64,000 nucleotides of DNA from an uncultured Altererythrobacter sp. (GTDB lineage Bacteria; Pseudomonadota; Alphaproteobacteria; Sphingomonadales; Sphingomonadaceae). The stretch spans positions 1,550,001-1,614,000 of the forward strand of contig CANLLZ010000001.1 of NCBI GenBank assembly GCA_947492235.1, in the 5' to 3' direction. Shown one piece after another: positions 36,583 to 44,969 of this stretch (within the stretch, counting starts at the first letter, position 1; each line of letters begins with the position of its first letter). The notes under the pieces were generated by a model. It made no database searches. It was given only the letters and a program-made list of their open reading frames with translations, and was not told where the DNA came from. A program made the position numbers and the translations under genes.

Positions 36583-36627
36583 CCGGCTGGCGATTCTCTG
36601 GATGCCTTAGCGAGGCGCGCCAGCCGG
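36583..36627 (-). other. Inverted repeat in the transaldolase leader
   Basis: CCGGCTGGCG (36583-36592) and CGCCAGCCGG (36618-36627) are a perfect 10-base inverted repeat spaced by 25 bases, just upstream of the transaldolase start. There is no U-run after it, so an intrinsic terminator is unlikely. It may be a leader RNA hairpin or an operator. Low certainty as to function. Confidence 0.45.
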
Positions 36628-36657
36628 GGCTAGATGGTCAAAAAGAGGAGAGGCGAG

Positions 36658-37356
36658 CTATACCCGGCCCGCCAAACCAAAGACACCAATCAGCAGGGGA
36701 TCATTGGTTGAGCGCGGGTCGGCGCGAATGGCGGATTCCTCCCGGCCGATTTCGGTCCAGATCGCGTCGTTCACGGTGTTGCCAACGCGCGATGCGACAC
36801 CGGCCACGTCCACGCCAGACACCGCACTGATCGCCTGCGCCACCAAGGGTTCCTGCGCCAGACGCATGGCCTGCCCCAATTGCGGGACCATCGCGTCGAT
36901 CAGCGTATTGCCCAGCTCTCCGCGCAAGAAAGACGTGGCTGCGGTTGGCCCGCCCTGCACCAGTGCCGCTGCGCCCGCGATGCCCACGGTGCGAACAGCA
37001 TCGGCGACCAGAGGAGCGGCCCGCTCGCTTGCGCCCACGGCGAAGCCTGCAAATTCGCGCTCCAGCCGGGATTTGAACAGGGCCGAGGTCAGAATGCTGG
37101 CGAGCCCTCCGCCGCCCCCGCCCAGAAAGTTCGAAACACCCAACGTGGCGACTTGCTGGTCCCAATAGCCGCCAGAGGCAGTCAGCCGGGCAAAGGCATT
37201 CTCGCTCGATAGCAGCAGGATACGCCGGATCGCATCGGTCAGGCCGAACCCGCCCAGTCCGCTGGCACAGCCCGGCAGAAACACCGCGCCGGATGCGATA
37301 CCCACTCCGCCCAAAAACGTCCGGCGATTGGTCTGTTTGATCAGAAGTTCGGTCAT
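36658..37356 (-). CDS. DUF4197 family exported protein
   Basis: A 232-residue protein of the DUF4197 family. The N-terminus KQTNRRTFLGGVGIASGAVFLPGCAS combines a twin-arginine motif (NRRTFL) with a lipobox-like LPGC, so it is exported and possibly lipidated. The remainder is a helical domain (LTDAIRRILLLSSENAFARL ...). ATG 37356 is chosen; the longer in-frame extension overlaps the priA leader. Divergent from priA by 55 bp. No function is established for the family. Confidence 0.8.
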   Translation of the reverse strand: MTELLIKQTNRRTFLGGVGIASGAVFLPGCASGLGGFGLTDAIRRILLLSSENAFARLTASGGYWDQQVATLGVSNFLGGGGGGLASILTSALFKSRLEREFAGFAVGASERAAPLVADAVRTVGIAGAAALVQGGPTAATSFLRGELGNTLIDAMVPQLGQAMRLAQEPLVAQAISAVSGVDVAGVASRVGNTVNDAIWTEIGREESAIRADPRSTNDPLLIGVFGLAGRV

Positions 37357-37411
37357 TATTGCGGCTCCCTGCCTTGCCCCGCCGGTATGGCGGCCCTCAT
37401 ATGGCAAGCAC

Positions 37412-39577
37412 ATGAACCGCGCCCGCCTCCTCGTCTTCAACGCTGCGCTCAATACGCTGGATTACCGCGTGCCGGAAGGGATGTCTGTCGTGCCCGGATC
37501 CGTGGTGGTCGCCCCGCTCGGCCCGCGCCAGATTTTGGGCGTGGTGTGGGAGGAGGATCGGCTGCCGTCCGAGCCGGTGCCCGATGCGAAACTGCGGCCG
37601 TTGCTGGAAATCGTACCGGTCCCGCCCCTGCGCGCCGAACTGCGCCGTCTGATCGAGTGGACCGCAGACTATTACTGCGCCCCGATGAGCGCGGTGGCCC
37701 GCATGGTCCTGTCCAGCGGCGGCGCGATGCGCGGGCCTGCCACGATGACCGAATACCGGCTGACCGGCGGGATGCCCGAACGCATGACCCCCCAGCGGGA
37801 ACGCGCGATGGAGCGGCTGGAGGGCGAGCAGGCCACCATCCGCGAACTGGCCGAAATGGCGGGCGTGAGCGACGGAGTATTGCGCGGGCTGGTCAATCAG
37901 GGTGTGTTGGAGCCGGTGGTGGTGGATATCGACCGCCCCTACCCTCGCGCGCATCCCGACCATGCCGAGCCGATCCTGTCCGCCGACCAGACCGAAGTCG
38001 CAGACGAACTGGTTAAGGCGGTGGAAGCACAGGAATTCGCGCCCATCCTGCTCGACGGGGTGACCGGATCTGGCAAGACCGAAACCTATTTCGAGCCGAT
38101 GGCCGCTGCCCTGCGCATGAACCGGCAAGTGCTGGTGCTGCTGCCGGAGATCGCGCTGACCGAGGCGTTTCTTCGCCGGTTCGAGGACCGCTTTGGGGCT
38201 GCCCCCATCGTGTGGCACTCCAGCCTAAAATCCACCGAACGCCGCCGCGCCTGGCGGGCCATCGGATCGGGTGAGGCGCAAGTGGTGGTGGGCGCGCGCT
38301 CCGCCCTGTTCCTCCCCTACGCCAATTTGGGCCTGATCGTGGTGGACGAAGCGCACGAGATCAGCTTCAAGCAGGATGACGGTGTGCGCTACAATGCCCG
38401 CGATGTAGCGGTGATGCGCGGGCACTTCGAAAAAATCCCGGTGGTGCTGGCCAGCGCCACGCCCGCGCTGGAAAGCCTGCAAATGGCCGAGAGCGGCATC
38501 TACCGGAAGCTGGAATTGCCCAGCCGTTTTGGCGGTGCGCAAATGCCCGACATCCAGCTGCTCGACCTGACGAAGGAGCAGCCCGACCGCGGCAAATGGC
38601 TCGCCCCGCGCCTGACCGAGCTGCTGACCGACCGGCTGGAAAAGGGTGAGCAATCGCTGCTGTTCCTCAACCGGCGCGGCTATGCTCCGCTAACACTGTG
38701 CCGCAATTGCGGATACCGTTTCCAATGTCCCAATTGCAGCGCGTGGCTGGTCGAGCACCGCTTCACCCAGCGCCTTGCCTGCCACCATTGCGGCCACGAC
38801 ACCGCTCCGCCGGAGACGTGCCCCGATTGCGGCGAGCCTGACTGCATGGTCGCTTGCGGCCCCGGCGTGGAGCGTATTGCCGACGAGGTGAAGGAGTTGC
38901 TGCCCGAGGCGCGTGTGGCTCTGGTGACCAGCGATACTCTTGGCAGCCCGGACCGCGCGGCGGAGTTTGTCGCGCAGGCAGAAGGAGGCGCGATCGACGT
39001 GATCGTCGGCACGCAATTGGTGACCAAGGGCTTCCACTTTCCCGAACTGACACTGGTGGGCGTGGTCGATGCCGATCTGGGATTGGAAGGCGGCGATCTG
39101 CGCGCCGCCGAACGCACTTACCAACAAGTCGCTCAGGTGGCAGGACGTGCCGGTCGCGGCGCGAAACCGGGCGAGGTTATCATCCAGACCCGCCACCCCG
39201 ATGCGCCCGTCATCGCGGCGCTGGAGGCCGGAGACCGCGACGCATTCTACGCCGCCGAAACCGATGCCCGCCGCCATGCAGGCGCCCCGCCCTTCGGCCG
39301 CTGGGCCGCGATTATCGTGTCGAGCGAGGAAGAAATCGAAGCCCGCGATGCGGCCCGCATGATCGGCGACCGCCAGCCGCGCCTGCCGGACATTTCCATC
39401 CTCGGCCCCGCGCCCGCCCCGATGGCCCTGCTGCGGGGCCGCTACCGCTACCGCCTGCTGATCACCGCGCGCCGCTCCGCCAATCTGCAAGCCGCCATCC
39501 GCGACTGGCTCGGCCCGCTGGACTTCCCGCGCGGCGTGCGCGTAAGCGTCGACATAGATCCCTACAGTTTCGTCTAA
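37412..39577 (+). CDS. priA: Primosomal protein N' (replication restart helicase PriA)
   Basis: A superfamily 2 helicase that restarts stalled replication forks. It has 721 residues, close to normal. Walker A DGVTGSGKT (about 214-222) and the DEAH box in VVDEAHEISF are present. Eight zinc cysteines lie in CRNCGYRFQCPNCSAW ... CHHCGHDTAPPETCPDC, with GVERIADEV and VGTQLVTKGFHFP in motif regions. ATG 37412 (MNRARLLVFN) is used. It runs divergent from the DUF4197 gene. Confidence 0.96.
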   Translation: MNRARLLVFNAALNTLDYRVPEGMSVVPGSVVVAPLGPRQILGVVWEEDRLPSEPVPDAKLRPLLEIVPVPPLRAELRRLIEWTADYYCAPMSAVARMVLSSGGAMRGPATMTEYRLTGGMPERMTPQRERAMERLEGEQATIRELAEMAGVSDGVLRGLVNQGVLEPVVVDIDRPYPRAHPDHAEPILSADQTEVADELVKAVEAQEFAPILLDGVTGSGKTETYFEPMAAALRMNRQVLVLLPEIALTEAFLRRFEDRFGAAPIVWHSSLKSTERRRAWRAIGSGEAQVVVGARSALFLPYANLGLIVVDEAHEISFKQDDGVRYNARDVAVMRGHFEKIPVVLASATPALESLQMAESGIYRKLELPSRFGGAQMPDIQLLDLTKEQPDRGKWLAPRLTELLTDRLEKGEQSLLFLNRRGYAPLTLCRNCGYRFQCPNCSAWLVEHRFTQRLACHHCGHDTAPPETCPDCGEPDCMVACGPGVERIADEVKELLPEARVALVTSDTLGSPDRAAEFVAQAEGGAIDVIVGTQLVTKGFHFPELTLVGVVDADLGLEGGDLRAAERTYQQVAQVAGRAGRGAKPGEVIIQTRHPDAPVIAALEAGDRDAFYAAETDARRHAGAPPFGRWAAIIVSSEEEIEARDAARMIGDRQPRLPDISILGPAPAPMALLRGRYRYRLLITARRSANLQAAIRDWLGPLDFPRGVRVSVDIDPYSFV

Positions 39578-39590
39578 AAGGAAACCCACC

Positions 39591-40232
39591 ATGACCCTCA
39601 CTGTCCACCATCTCGGTATCTCGCAATCCGAACGCGTCGTCTGGCTGTGTGAGGAGCTGGAGATCGATTACGAGTTCAAGCGCTATGACCGCCGGGCCGA
39701 CAACCGCCTTGCTCCGGACGAGCTGAAGGCGCTGCACCCCGCTGGCATGGCTCCGGTCATTCAGGACGGCGATCTGACGTTGGCGGAGAGCGGTGCGATC
39801 TGTGAATATATTGACCGCAAATATGGTGCGGAAAAGCACTGCCCGCGTCCCGATCACCCGGACTTTGCGGATCACCTGTTCTGGTTCCATTATACCAACG
39901 GCACTTTCATGACGAACGGCATGATGCAGCTGATGCTGTCTATGGCCGATCCGCAGAACCCGATGCCCGGCGGCTTTGTAGCGGACCGCACGGCCAAGGC
40001 GTGGGCGCAGGTTGAGCAGCGTCTGGGCGAGGCGGAGTTCTTTGGCGGATCGCAGCTGACGCTGGCGGACATCATGATGGTCTATTGCCTCACCACCGCG
40101 CGCATGATGCGCGAGACGACACTGGATGATGTGCCCAACACAAAGGCCTATCTCGCCCGCATTGGCGAGCGTCCGGCCTATCAGCGCATGTGGGCGAAGT
40201 GCGAACCGGGCATGGAGCCGAACCTGACCTGA
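39591..40232 (+). CDS. Glutathione S-transferase
   Basis: A 213-residue GST with an N-terminal thioredoxin-like domain (LTVHHLGISQSERVVWLCEELEIDYEF ... ADNRLAPDELKALHPAGMAPVIQDGDLTLAESGAICEYID) and a helical C-terminal domain (FFGGSQLTLADIMMVYCLTT). The Ser in GISQSERV is the probable glutathione-activating residue. AAAAGGAAA precedes the ATG. It sits 13 bp after priA. Substrate unknown. Confidence 0.9.
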   Translation: MTLTVHHLGISQSERVVWLCEELEIDYEFKRYDRRADNRLAPDELKALHPAGMAPVIQDGDLTLAESGAICEYIDRKYGAEKHCPRPDHPDFADHLFWFHYTNGTFMTNGMMQLMLSMADPQNPMPGGFVADRTAKAWAQVEQRLGEAEFFGGSQLTLADIMMVYCLTTARMMRETTLDDVPNTKAYLARIGERPAYQRMWAKCEPGMEPNLT

Positions 40233-40318
40233 TCGTCCTAACAGGCTTTGTCACTTGCCCCGGTGGGTCGTTTCGCTAGCATCGCTGGCAGGACGACATA
40301 TTCGGGGGAATTTCAGCA

Positions 40319-40978
40319 ATGCCAATTGATCCAACGCGTTATCGCGCGCTTCTACCACTCACCGCGCTGGCGCTAGTTTTGCCGGGCTGTTCGGCAGAAC
40401 CTGTCGTGCTGGCCGAAGATGCTATCGAGGCAGCCAAGACCTGCTTCGCGGCCAAGGCTCTGGTGATGCGCGAGGGCAAGGGCGAGGACGACCCGATCAC
40501 CTTCGATGAATATATGGAAACGCTGGAATATCCCTACGCCGCAGCCGCGCTGACCGAGCCGTTCGATCTGGTCAATGCGGAGAAGGCGCTGGAGGGTATC
40601 GAGGCCGAGCTGGAGCGGGTCGGCGGGCTCGATTACGAAGGCGCAGTGGCGGTGTGCGATGCGCGGTTCGGCTTTGCGGAGGGCGGGAAGCCCGCCCTGC
40701 CCGAAGGCGATCTCGATGCGAAGCTCGCCTGCACTGCCGTGGGTGCGCTGGCCGGAGCCGAAGTCGAAGGCGGCAGCGAGGATCATGACACGCAGGCGGC
40801 CCGCTATTCGGCCCTCGCCGACCGGCTCGCCACCGATTTGGATACACAGCCCGAAATCATCGCTGCGAGCGAGGAAACGGTCGAAACGATGATGGAAGAC
40901 CAGCTTGTCGTTGCACTCAAGCAAGGCCGCCCTCAGGCCTATCTGACCCAGTGCGAGGCGCGCTTTCCCGAAGGCTGA
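40319..40978 (+). CDS. Hypothetical lipoprotein
   Basis: A 219-residue predicted lipoprotein: signal MPIDPTRYRALLPLTALALVLPGCS with lipobox LPGC. The rest is acidic, Ala- and Glu-rich, with a few cysteines (KTCFAAK, VAVCDAR, LACTAV, LTQCEAR) that could pair as disulfides. No domain is recognised. ATG 40319 follows GGGGGAA. The function is unknown. Confidence 0.65.
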   Translation: MPIDPTRYRALLPLTALALVLPGCSAEPVVLAEDAIEAAKTCFAAKALVMREGKGEDDPITFDEYMETLEYPYAAAALTEPFDLVNAEKALEGIEAELERVGGLDYEGAVAVCDARFGFAEGGKPALPEGDLDAKLACTAVGALAGAEVEGGSEDHDTQAARYSALADRLATDLDTQPEIIAASEETVETMMEDQLVVALKQGRPQAYLTQCEARFPEG

Positions 40979-41046
40979 GCGAGCCTCACAACCGGTAAAT
41001 TGAGAGGGGCGCGGCACCGGCTGCGCCCCTCATGCGTTGGGGCTCC

Positions 41047-42615
41047 ATGAATGAAAGCCCGATCCTCGTCCCTATCCTTGGCGACCAACTGACCCGTACC
41101 CTCCCCAGCCTTCGCGGGCGGACCAAGGACGACACCATCATCCTGATGATGGAGGCGTGGGACGAGGCAACCTACGTCAAACACCACAAGCAGAAGATCG
41201 TGCTGATCTTCTCCGCCATGCGCCACTTTGCCGCCGAGCTGGAGGACGCCGGGTGGAGCGTCGACTATGTGAAGCTGACGGACGACGACAACGCCGGCAG
41301 CTTCACCGGCGAAGTCGCCCGCGCGGTGGAGCGCCATGATCCACGCGCCATCCACGTGACCGAAGCGGGCGAATGGCGGGTGCAGCAGGGCATCGAGGAA
41401 TGGCCGGACAAATTCGACTGCGAGGTCGAGATCCTCGATGACGACCGTTTCGTTTGCTCGCTGTCGGCATTCAATGAATGGGCGGAGGACCGCAAAACCC
41501 TGCGCATGGAAAATTTCTACCGCGAAATGCGCAAGAAGACCGGCCTGCTGATGACTGATGACGGGAAGCCGGAAGGTGGCGACTGGAATTACGACAGCGA
41601 GAACCGCAAGCCGCCCAAGGAAGGGCTCGACGTCCCGCCCCGCCCGCTGTTCGACCCCGACGAGATTACCCAGGAATGCATCGCACTGGTGGAGGAGAAA
41701 TTCTCCGACCACTTCGGCAGCATCGACAATTTCGGCTGGCCGGTGACGCGCGATCAGGCGGAGAAAGCCGCCGATGCCTTCTTTGCCGAGCGGATCGAAA
41801 AATTCGGCCCCTATCAGGACGCGATGGTCCACGGGTCGGATGACCTCTTTCACTCCATGCTCTCGACCAGCATCAATCTTGGCCTGCTCGATCCGCTGGA
41901 ACTGTGCGAGCGGGCGGAGCAGTCCTACAAAGACGGCAAGGCCCCCATTAATTCGGTCGAGGGCTTCATCCGCCAGATCATCGGCTGGCGCGAATATGTC
42001 CGCGGGTTTTACTGGCGCTTTATGCCGGGGCTGGCGGACGACAACGCACTGAACGCCCAGCGTGCTCTTCCGGAATTTTACTGGACCGGAGAGACGGACA
42101 TGCGCTGCCTGTCCGATTCCATCCGCTCGACAAAAGAAAACGCCCACGCCCACCACATCCAGCGGCTGATGGTGCTGGGCAATTTCGCGCTGATCGCGGG
42201 GGTCGAGCCCAAGGCGGTGCAGGACTGGTATCTGGCGGTCTATGCCGACGCCTATGAATGGGTCGAACTGCCCAATGTCGCGGCCATGGTGCTCTATGCC
42301 GATGGCGGGAAACTGGCGACCAAGCCCTACGCCGCGAGCGGAAACTACATCAACAAAATGAGCAATTACTGTTCGGGCTGCAAATACAGCGTATCGAAGA
42401 AAACCGGCGAAGGCGCCTGCCCTTTCAATGCCCTCTACTGGCACTTCATGGACCGCCACCGCGACCGGCTGGAGAAAAACCCCCGCATCGGGCGGATCTA
42501 CTCCAACTGGGACCGCATGGGCGAAGACCGGCAGACCGAATATCTGGACAGCGCCGAGGCGTTTCTGGACGGGCTGGAGCCAGCGCAGGACGGATGGGCG
42601 CGGGAAAAAAGCTAA
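41047..42615 (+). CDS. Fe-S bacterial photolyase / cryptochrome (PhrB-like)
   Basis: A 522-residue flavoprotein of the FeS-BCP group, probably a (6-4) photolyase. The photolyase-related N-terminal domain opens LVPILGDQLT. The four cluster cysteines are in MRCLSDS, YCSGC and GACPFN; their spacing (88, 3 and 13 residues) equals that recalled for Agrobacterium PhrB (350, 438, 441, 454). Residues such as RQIIGWREYVRGFYW line the FAD pocket. I chose ATG 41047 over 41032 because GGGG lies closer to it. The end overlaps the convergent gene by 4 bases. Confidence 0.9.
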   Translation: MNESPILVPILGDQLTRTLPSLRGRTKDDTIILMMEAWDEATYVKHHKQKIVLIFSAMRHFAAELEDAGWSVDYVKLTDDDNAGSFTGEVARAVERHDPRAIHVTEAGEWRVQQGIEEWPDKFDCEVEILDDDRFVCSLSAFNEWAEDRKTLRMENFYREMRKKTGLLMTDDGKPEGGDWNYDSENRKPPKEGLDVPPRPLFDPDEITQECIALVEEKFSDHFGSIDNFGWPVTRDQAEKAADAFFAERIEKFGPYQDAMVHGSDDLFHSMLSTSINLGLLDPLELCERAEQSYKDGKAPINSVEGFIRQIIGWREYVRGFYWRFMPGLADDNALNAQRALPEFYWTGETDMRCLSDSIRSTKENAHAHHIQRLMVLGNFALIAGVEPKAVQDWYLAVYADAYEWVELPNVAAMVLYADGGKLATKPYAASGNYINKMSNYCSGCKYSVSKKTGEGACPFNALYWHFMDRHRDRLEKNPRIGRIYSNWDRMGEDRQTEYLDSAEAFLDGLEPAQDGWAREKS

Positions 42616-43358
42616 GCCTCCAAGTGCGTTCGCGCTTCATCTGTCAGCATCTGCATCGCAGCCCGCCATGGGCCGGGACCATGGCTGATCCGCGCCACGC
42701 CCAGCGCACCCAAAGCAGCATTGCTGGCCATCCCGTCCAGCCGCATTATGTTCACCGGCAAGTCCACCGCATCGCAGAGGCTGGGTATCAAGTCAGGATC
42801 GCTCAGGCCCGGTACAAACAAGCCGCCTGCTCCTGCATCCTTATAGTGTGCAGCTCGCTCGATGGCCTGCTCGACAAGTTCCTCGCGATTTGGGTCCTGT
42901 CCTGCCATCAGCGGCCCAAGGAACAGATCGGTGCGCGCATTCACGAAAAGGCCTGCATCAGACACGGCACGGATTCGGTCGCATTGTTCAGAAACCTCAC
43001 GCAGTTCCTCGGTGCCGATAACTCGATCTTCGAGATTGCAACCAATGGCACCTGCATCGCGCAGCTGGACGGCGTTCTGCACGAGTCCTTCCAGATCGCT
43101 GGCATAACCGGTTTCAATATCCACCGTCAGCGGTAGATCGATTGCACCTGCAATTTGCCGGACCGTCGTCAATAGCGCGTCGAACGGCATTTGCTCACCG
43201 TCATCAAAACCCTGTGCTCCGGCGAGAGAAAGACTACCGGTGGCGATCGCCTTCGCCCCCGCCTCGGCCACTGCGCGGGCGCTTCCCGCATCCCATATAT
43301 TGAACAGCACCAAGGGTTCGGCTGCCCTGTGATGCGCCGCGAAATCATCTCTGGTCAT
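42612..43358 (-). CDS. Isocitrate lyase / PEP mutase family protein
   Basis: A 248-residue TIM-barrel protein of the ICL/PEPM superfamily. It shows LVLFNIWDAGSARAVAEAGAKAIATGS, PLTVDIETGY (metal-binding Asp), GCNLEDRV and NARTDLFL. Members include methylisocitrate lyase and carboxyphosphonoenolpyruvate mutase; the active-site Cys of true isocitrate lyase is absent, so a PEPM-like lyase is more likely. ATG 43358 has AAGGAAAA upstream. The substrate is unknown. Confidence 0.85.
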   Translation of the reverse strand: MTRDDFAAHHRAAEPLVLFNIWDAGSARAVAEAGAKAIATGSLSLAGAQGFDDGEQMPFDALLTTVRQIAGAIDLPLTVDIETGYASDLEGLVQNAVQLRDAGAIGCNLEDRVIGTEELREVSEQCDRIRAVSDAGLFVNARTDLFLGPLMAGQDPNREELVEQAIERAAHYKDAGAGGLFVPGLSDPDLIPSLCDAVDLPVNIMRLDGMASNAALGALGVARISHGPGPWRAAMQMLTDEARTHLEA

Positions 43359-43471
43359 GTTGTCATTTTCCTTCGATTTTGAGCAATTCACTCAATCATT
43401 TGGTGCCAAACCAGTGGCAGTGTTGAGAGTCCGATTTGGCCTTCCGGCATCAGACAGATCACCTCCACCCA

Positions 43472-43858
43472 CTAACCACCCAACGCCGCAAACAGCTTCG
43501 CGCCGACTCGGCTGTCCATATATTCGCGCATCACGGTGATCTTGCCGTCCGCCACTTCGGCCACGACGCACAGCATCAGGTCGAGCTTTGACCCGTCAGG
43601 CAGCGTTCCGCGCACAGCGTGTTCTTCGACAAAGCCCGTCTCGGTCGCCGAGCGGGTGATTTCTTCATAGCGAAAGTCCGGCACCGCTTTCTTCACCGCT
43701 GCGGAGAATTTCAGCAACGTGTCGCGGTCGGCCCAAGGTCCGCCATTCTGGTTGCCTTTGAAATTCTCGTCGCAGCATTCGCGCGCCGCCTGAGTGTCGC
43801 CCGCCTCGAAGGCGCCGAACAGTTTGATTGCCAGTTCGGTGCTGGTTGGTTCGCTCAC
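43472..43858 (-). CDS. SnoaL/NTF2-like fold protein
   Basis: A 128-residue protein with the cone-shaped SnoaL/NTF2-like pattern: an opening helix ELAIKLFGAFEAGDTQAARECCDENF, then NGGPWADRDTLLKFSAAVKKAVPDF and a C-terminal strand GKITVMREYMDS. The fold hosts isomerases, hydratases and dimerisation proteins, so the role is open. The start is GTG 43858, overlapping the ada stop as GTGA, so it is co-translated with ada, which might suggest a stress-linked role (inference). Confidence 0.8.
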   Translation of the reverse strand: MSEPTSTELAIKLFGAFEAGDTQAARECCDENFKGNQNGGPWADRDTLLKFSAAVKKAVPDFRYEEITRSATETGFVEEHAVRGTLPDGSKLDLMLCVVAEVADGKITVMREYMDSRVGAKLFAALGG

Positions 43859-44889
43859 GTCGCCTTCTCCCGCTTCAACAATTCGCTTTTGATATCCGTC
43901 CCGTAGGCATAGCCGCCCAGCCCGCCATCGGCGGCAATCACGCGGTGGCAGGGGATCAGCACGGCGATGTTGTTCGCGCCGTTTGCGCTGCCCACCGCGC
44001 GGCTGGCTTTGGGATTGCCGAGCATCGCGGCCTGCTGTCCATAGGATCGCGTTTCGCCCGGCGGAATGGCGCGCAAGGCCTGCCAGCAGCGCTGCTGGAA
44101 TGCGGTCCCCTTTACGTCCAGCGGAATGTCTGCGCCTGTGCCGGGATGTTCGACCGCCGCTGTCACCTGTTCGAACAAGGCGCGGAAATCCTCGCCACCC
44201 TCGCGCAGCTCGGCCTTGGGGAAGCGCGCGCGCAAATCCGCCTCGCCTTCATTGAAGCTGAGGCAGCACACGCCGACCTCCGTAGCGGCGACCAGCATCG
44301 GGCCGAGGCTGGTTTCGACCACCGTCCAGTGGATCGTGCGACCCTTGCCGCCGTCTTTCCAGTCGCTTGCCCTCATGCCCATCTTGTCCTCCATCGCCGC
44401 GTAAAACCGGCTCGGCGCTTCATAACCTGCCTCGTAGATTGCGTCGCTGACCCGGTCAGCCTGCGCCAACGCATCCTTCGCCCGATCCTCGCGCAAGGCC
44501 CGCGCATAGGCCGCCGGGGACAGCCCCGTGGCACGTTTGAAAACGCGCTGGAAATGGCTGGGTGAATAAGCGGTAAGATCGGCCAGCTCCTCCAGTGTCG
44601 GGCGGCCCTCGCTCTCCTTAATCGCGCTGATCGCCGTCAGAACCGCTGCCTCGTCCCGCGATACGTCATCGGGCAAGCACCTTTTGCAGGGGCGCAGGCC
44701 TGCCGCGCGGGCCTCCGCTCCGCTGGTGAAAAAGCGCACATTCCGCCGCGCAGGGTGCCGCGCGGCGCAGCTGGGGCGGCAGTAGATACCGGTGGTCAGG
44801 ACGCCGGTGACAAACCGCCCGTCATGGCTGCGATCGCGCCGCATCACGGCGTCCCAGCGTTCGGCATCGAGAGAGGTCACTGTGTCCAT
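43855..44889 (-). CDS. ada: Ada: methylated-DNA repair protein and transcription activator
   Basis: A 344-residue bifunctional Ada. The N-terminal zinc and methylphosphotriester domain is GVLTTGIYCRPSCAARHPA with Cys ligands plus CKRC; the middle AraC-type HTH is SPSHFQRVFKRATGLSPAAYA; the C-terminal methyltransferase carries the acceptor cysteine in LIPCHRVI with GTAFQQRCWQAL. Methylation of the N-terminal Cys turns it into an activator. ATG 44889 (MDTVTSLDAERW) is chosen over an upstream ATG at 44925. Divergent from the protease gene by 80 bp. Confidence 0.94.
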   Translation of the reverse strand: MDTVTSLDAERWDAVMRRDRSHDGRFVTGVLTTGIYCRPSCAARHPARRNVRFFTSGAEARAAGLRPCKRCLPDDVSRDEAAVLTAISAIKESEGRPTLEELADLTAYSPSHFQRVFKRATGLSPAAYARALREDRAKDALAQADRVSDAIYEAGYEAPSRFYAAMEDKMGMRASDWKDGGKGRTIHWTVVETSLGPMLVAATEVGVCCLSFNEGEADLRARFPKAELREGGEDFRALFEQVTAAVEHPGTGADIPLDVKGTAFQQRCWQALRAIPPGETRSYGQQAAMLGNPKASRAVGSANGANNIAVLIPCHRVIAADGGLGGYAYGTDIKSELLKREKAT

Positions 44890-44969
44890 GCAGGGTGCGA
44901 TAGCCTTTCCCACGCTGTGCCGCATCCCGAACCTTGCGGTCAAACCACGCGCGCGGCAAAGAATGCGCC

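Noticed and set aside
34252-36633. 793-codon plus-strand open frame across cobT and the transaldolase gene
   Set aside because: It lies opposite two clear genes, and its predicted protein is low-complexity Val/His/Leu-rich reading caused by acidic cobT codons on the other strand.
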